From Dichloromethanomonas sp964477085 (GTDB lineage: Bacteria > Bacillota > Desulfitobacteriia > Desulfitobacteriales > Syntrophobotulaceae): 64,000 bases of DNA. Every line of letters starts with the position of its first letter. Position 1 is the stretch's first letter. Made by a program: the position numbers and the translations under genes. Positions 61,001 through 64,000 of the stretch are shown piece by piece. The notes beneath the pieces were generated by a model. The model worked only from the letters and a program-made list of their open reading frames with translations, had not been told where the DNA came from and made no database searches. The stretch spans positions 1 through 64,000 of the forward strand of contig CAYZDF010000007.1 in assembly GCA_964477085.1 (NCBI GenBank), given 5' to 3'.

Positions 61001-62271
61001 TATACCTTCTTAATCAGCAGTTTATTAATTCTCCTGATTCCCATCTCTCTAACCAGGAATTGGTAGCCATCGTATGTTACAGCTTCACCTTCAACCGGGA
61101 GATGACCCAACTGCTCAAGCATAAAACCGGCGATGGTTTCGTAGTTGGCATCTGGAACAATAGTTTTGATATTCAGAAGTTCCAAGATAGATTGAATGGG
61201 AGTATCACCTTCGACCAGCCATTGCCCTTCAGAAGTTTTCCGGATGCTTTCCTCATCCTGAATAATATCACCAATCAATTCGCCGACCAGATCCTCTACT
61301 GTGATCAATCCGGCTGTGCCTCCATATTCATCCACGACAATAGCAATTGAGACTTTTCTTTGACAAAACGCTTTAAGAAGCTCTACGGTATCTTTAGTTT
61401 CAGGTACAAATAAAATGGGGGAGCTAATATCACAAATAACAAGATCGTCTCCCGCCAACAAATGACAAGTTAGATCTTGAATCTTAACCATACCGATAAT
61501 ATCATCATAGTCTTCCCTGTAAATAGGGAAGGAATGATATCCTGTTTTGCACACCTTATCCAGTGCATCTTTAATCTTATCTGATGAATGGAGGTAGATA
61601 ATCTCGGTCCGGGGAACCATCACCTGTCTAACTACTTGATCTCCAAAATCGAATACGGCTTCGATCATCTGCTTTTCTTCCAGCGGAAGTTTTTTATTCT
61701 TGGCGACATAGAAACGGATTTCATCTTCGGAAATCTCTTTTTCTTGCTCAAGTGGATTTCCACCGAATAGCCGTACGACCATATTCGTGGATAGAGTGAG
61801 TAAGTGTGTTACTGGTGAAGTAAATCTGGATAAAAGTTCAATCGGTCTAGCTACTTTCAAGGCAATTTTTTCAGACCACTGCATAGCCATCCTCTTAGGT
61901 GCCAGCTCACCAAAAACAAGCGTTATATATGAAATCACGATTGTTATGATTAATACAGCCAAGGTATTGGCTAACCCAGCTGGTACTCCGTAATTGGCCA
62001 GAGCAAAAGCCAGAGCTTTAGATAAACCGACGGCACCAGTTGCACTGGCAAAGAAGCCGGCTAAAGTAATACCGACTTGAATCGTAGACAGAAAAAGACT
62101 GGGATCTTCCAACAGGCGAATAACCGTAGCTGCGGATTTATGACCTTCTTCCCTTAGTTTTTCAATTCTGGCCCTTCGGGATGATAGCACTGCAATCTCA
62201 CTTGTGGCGAAGAAAGCATTGATGAATACTAATATAAAAATGAGTAAGACACCCCACCAATTAACAGGCAA
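61000..62271 (-). CDS. CNNM/CorC-type membrane protein (hemolysin C family)
   Basis: A 423-residue protein: DUF21/CNNM transmembrane domain (about 1-190, beginning WWGVLLIFILVFINAFFATS), two CBS domains (about 205-330) and a C-terminal CorC_HlyC domain. The family includes Mg2+ and Co2+ efflux proteins. Starts at TTG 62271 with GGGGGG six bases upstream. Divergent from the riboswitch-controlled terC-type gene, suggesting a metal-homeostasis locus (inference). Confidence 0.9.
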   Translation of the reverse strand: MPVNWWGVLLIFILVFINAFFATSEIAVLSSRRARIEKLREEGHKSAATVIRLLEDPSLFLSTIQVGITLAGFFASATGAVGLSKALAFALANYGVPAGLANTLAVLIITIVISYITLVFGELAPKRMAMQWSEKIALKVARPIELLSRFTSPVTHLLTLSTNMVVRLFGGNPLEQEKEISEDEIRFYVAKNKKLPLEEKQMIEAVFDFGDQVVRQVMVPRTEIIYLHSSDKIKDALDKVCKTGYHSFPIYREDYDDIIGMVKIQDLTCHLLAGDDLVICDISSPILFVPETKDTVELLKAFCQRKVSIAIVVDEYGGTAGLITVEDLVGELIGDIIQDEESIRKTSEGQWLVEGDTPIQSILELLNIKTIVPDANYETIAGFMLEQLGHLPVEGEAVTYDGYQFLVREMGIRRINKLLIKKV

Positions 62272-62339
62272 GCAGATCCCCCCTTGTAATAATTATTCAT
62301 GAAAACTTATAACTAATGCTATTGTTTACCAAAAATGTC

Positions 62340-62368
62340 TTGCCATGCATAAGTTATTAAGCTATACT
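62340..62368 (+). promoter_or_regulatory. Promoter of the riboswitch-terC transcript
   Basis: TTGCCA (62340-62345), 17-base spacer, TATACT (62363-62368), a few bases before the aptamer. Confidence 0.75.
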
Positions 62369-62376
62369 AAGTGTGT

Positions 62377-62489
62377 TAAAGGGGAGTAGCTTTTCACTCA
62401 AAGCCGTCAATACGGATTTGATCCCGGCTTTGAGGCAATACAAGTTGTAAGCAAGACCTTAACCTTCTAGGGTTAAGGTTTATTTTTTT
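62377..62489 (+). promoter_or_regulatory. yybP-ykoY (Mn2+) riboswitch with terminator
   Basis: The conserved blocks AAAGGGGAGTAGC (62378-62390), GAGGCAATAC (62432-62441) and GCAAGACCTT (62451-62460) stand in the right order around the AAGCCG/CGGCTT stem. The last block overlaps an intrinsic terminator: ACCTTAACC (62456-62464) pairs with GGGTTAAGGT (62470-62479), followed by TATTTTTTT. Mn2+ binding should prevent terminator formation and turn on the terC-type gene. Confidence 0.9.
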
Positions 62490-62624
62490 CTTGAAGTTTA
62501 TGGCCGTTTTCACCTTAATCTCTCAAACTTAACTGAAGGAGGTAATAGTTCTTTATTCGCAGCTAATTTCTAACTTTAAATTCGTAATTACACACTATTA
62601 AAGTTTAAGGAGATGAATAAGTAG

Positions 62625-63305
62625 ATGGAAATTATGGGATTATCTCTTACTCAATTTATAACTGCACTGCTTTCGATTGTCATGATCGATCTGGTTCTTG
62701 CCGGTGATAATGCTATCGTCATTGGACTGGCATGTAGGAACCTTCCTAAAAATTTACAGCTTAAAGCTATTGTACTCGGTACTGCAGGTGCAATTATTAT
62801 TCGTATTCTCGCTACCCTGGCTGTTGTCTGGCTGCTTCAAATAAAAGGGTTAATGTTCGGTGGAGGAATCCTTCTTATCTGGATTGCTTACAAACTACTG
62901 ACCAAGGAAGATGATAATGACGATGTAAAATGTCACGATTCATTAATGTCAGCCATTATGACGATTATAATCGCCGATGCTGTGATGGGGCTTGATAATG
63001 TTCTTGCTATCGCTGGAGCTTCGCATGGTAGTTATATTATGGTTGTTCTGGGTCTCTTAATCAGTATTCCCATCATGGTCTTTGGTAGTACAATTATAAT
63101 TAAGCTCATCGAAAAATTCCCAATCATTATTGATGCCGGAGCTGCGGTAATCGCTTACACAGCAGGGAAAATGATTACACATGAGCCATTCCTTCTTCAC
63201 TATTTTGAACAACCTATTTTAAGATATCCCGTCATGATCATTATAGTAGCTGGTGTTCTTATTGCTGGCAGACGTAAAAAACATAAGGTCGTCCATTCCA
63301 GCTAG
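62625..63305 (+). CDS. TerC-family membrane protein, Mn2+ exporter type
   Basis: A 226-residue protein with seven or so transmembrane helices and the TerC metal motifs VLAGDNAIVIG and DAVMGLDNVLAIAG. The family includes B. subtilis MeeF/MeeY and YkoY, which export Mn2+ or metallate exoenzymes. Control by a Mn2+-sensing riboswitch upstream supports this role. AAGGAG is 11 bases before the ATG. A terminator follows. Confidence 0.9.
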   Translation: MEIMGLSLTQFITALLSIVMIDLVLAGDNAIVIGLACRNLPKNLQLKAIVLGTAGAIIIRILATLAVVWLLQIKGLMFGGGILLIWIAYKLLTKEDDNDDVKCHDSLMSAIMTIIIADAVMGLDNVLAIAGASHGSYIMVVLGLLISIPIMVFGSTIIIKLIEKFPIIIDAGAAVIAYTAGKMITHEPFLLHYFEQPILRYPVMIIIVAGVLIAGRRKKHKVVHSS

Positions 63306-63380
63306 GACAGATTTAGGCCATATCATCTCTAAGCCGATCCTAATTTAATAATACTTAATCATTATCTTAATCTGCAAATT

Positions 63381-63415
63381 GAAAGGGACTGTTTCGTCTG
63401 GAACAGTCCCTTTCT
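63381..63415 (+). terminator. Terminator of the terC-type gene
   Basis: AAAGGGACTGTT pairs with AACAGTCCCTTT around an 8-base loop, followed by CTTATTT. Confidence 0.9.
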
Positions 63416-63427
63416 TATTTAGGCCTT

Positions 63428-63508
63428 TTAAGGTCTTGCCCAGGACTTCATACTGCAGCCTTCTTTACAATGTGCAACTTCTCTTAGCATCCAGTGTTTG
63501 GCGAACAT
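63428..63508 (-). CDS. Possible 26-residue Cys-containing peptide
   Basis: ATG 63508 has a perfect AGGAGGTG five bases upstream and reads MFAKHWMLREVAHCKEGCSM then KSWARP. The two cysteines four residues apart and basic charge are notable. I recognise no family. It is convergent to the terC-type gene, and no promoter or terminator of its own was identified. Confidence 0.45.
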   Translation of the reverse strand: MFAKHWMLREVAHCKEGCSMKSWARP

Positions 63509-63515
63509 TCTTACA

Positions 63516-63893
63516 CCTCCTGTTGACATGCTCGTATCCATAAGTGATATTTAAAATGAGTGAGAACAATCCATATATATTCGCTTTACTTCATATATAT
63601 GTATATTTTGAAAGAATCTTCTTGGTTAGAAAAATACTTAGAAAGAGTACTAAGAAAAAAATTAAGAAAAAAATCTAATAAAATAGTATGGATAATGTTG
63701 ACAATCAGAGGCAGATATACTATTATTATGATTTGCTGCTTATTCATAAAGATTTTTATTAAATTGTATTATAAATATGGGTTATGAAGTTAAAAATAGA
63801 ATTAACTATTATTTAACACCTTGTCTTTCCTGGCCCAAGATAAAAACCAATACCGCTACATAATCGAATCAATTAAGAAGGAGATATTATTCT
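63516..63893. other. A+T-rich spacer before the helicase gene
   Basis: Mostly A+T-rich. A 75-codon frame at 63560-63787 is a product of base composition (Lys/Ile/Tyr-rich, no ribosome site) and is not called. Confidence 0.4.
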
Positions 63894-64000
63894 ATGTCCA
63901 ATTTTAATGAACTCGGCTTGAGTAATTACTTGACTCGAGCCATTACTGAAATGGGTTTTGAAGAGACCACCCCCATCCAGGAAAAAACTATACCCCTTGC
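63894..64000 (+). CDS. DEAD-box RNA helicase, 5' part
   Basis: The first 35 codons begin MSNFNELGLSNYLTRAITEM and continue GFEETTPIQEKTIPLA, the Q motif of DEAD-box RNA helicases (CshA/DeaD type), involved in ribosome assembly and mRNA decay. AAGGAG precedes the ATG. The gene runs out of the window. Confidence 0.88.
   Translation, partial: MSNFNELGLSNYLTRAITEMGFEETTPIQEKTIPL

Noticed and set aside
63560..63787. 75-codon plus-strand frame rich in Lys, Ile and Tyr
   Set aside because: Low-complexity product of A+T-rich DNA; no ribosome site.
1..64000. CRISPR arrays, tRNA and rRNA genes
   Set aside because: No regularly spaced repeats, tRNA cloverleaf with TTCGAnTC arm or rRNA-like sequence was noticed on either strand.

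Overview
The window reads as chromosomal DNA of an anaerobic, endospore-forming, nitrogen-fixing Firmicute of the Peptococcaceae/Desulfitobacteriaceae kind (Desulfosporosinus, Desulfitobacterium and Dehalobacter are the obvious comparisons). The basis is the spore genes (sleB-ypeB, CotF-like coat proteins, small DUF3787-like proteins), pyruvate:ferredoxin oxidoreductase, a Clostridium-type nif cluster with nifI1/nifI2, strong AGGAGG ribosome sites and A+T-rich spacers. I could not run a search, so the genus is inference. I saw no rRNA, tRNA or CRISPR array.

Layout. 1-6.4 kb: a minus-strand type II fatty acid synthesis operon, fabT-like regulator, fabH, acpP, fabK, fabD, fabG, fabF, accB, in the order known from streptococci. 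6.5-25.1 kb: mostly short single genes on both strands: LysM protein, a channel-like membrane protein, DUF1540 protein, thioesterase, M15 peptidase, acetyltransferase plus a broken acetyltransferase, YdcF/SanA, DUF523, Amj-type flippase, NlpC/P60 hydrolase, zinc-ribbon protein, ABC-F ATPase, a GtrA/GtrB/GT-C-like glycosylation set, coat proteins and small spore proteins. 25.2-30.2 kb: a G+C-richer block with a two-component system and a MacB-type ABC transporter, probably acquired. 30.6-34.2 kb: nifJ-type PFOR. 34.5-42.6 kb: polysaccharide deacetylase, small membrane or secreted proteins, a second two-component system, a flavoprotein and a DUF155 protein. 42.7-43.0 kb: a 286-bp MITE-like element with terminal inverted repeats and a 5-bp target duplication; a truncated relative lies at 7.15 kb. 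43.1-46.7 kb: glcD/glcF-type 2-hydroxyacid oxidase with a FadR-type regulator and a probable operator. 47.0-49.1 kb: sleB-ypeB. 49.3-60.3 kb: Crp/Fnr regulator facing the nif cluster nifH-nifI1-nifI2-nifD-nifK-nifE-nifN-nifB-anfO-like-nifV. 60.7-64.0 kb: a small divergent gene, a CNNM/CorC-type transporter, a yybP-ykoY (Mn2+) riboswitch ahead of a TerC-family gene, a 26-codon ORF and the start of a DEAD-box helicase.

How it fits together. The nif genes encode Mo-nitrogenase (P-cluster and FeMo-co ligands are present), cofactor assembly (NifE, NifN, NifB, and NifV for homocitrate) and PII-like post-translational control (NifI1/NifI2). PFOR could supply low-potential electrons. The nif operon has a consensus sigma-A promoter followed by an approximately 250-nt leader with three related stem-loops, the most unusual unexplained structure in the window. 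Other points worth a second look are the channel-like protein whose selectivity filter is not TVGYGD, the MITE, the AnfO-like gene inside a Mo-nif operon, the divergent small gene next to nifH, and the 26-codon ORF with a perfect ribosome site.
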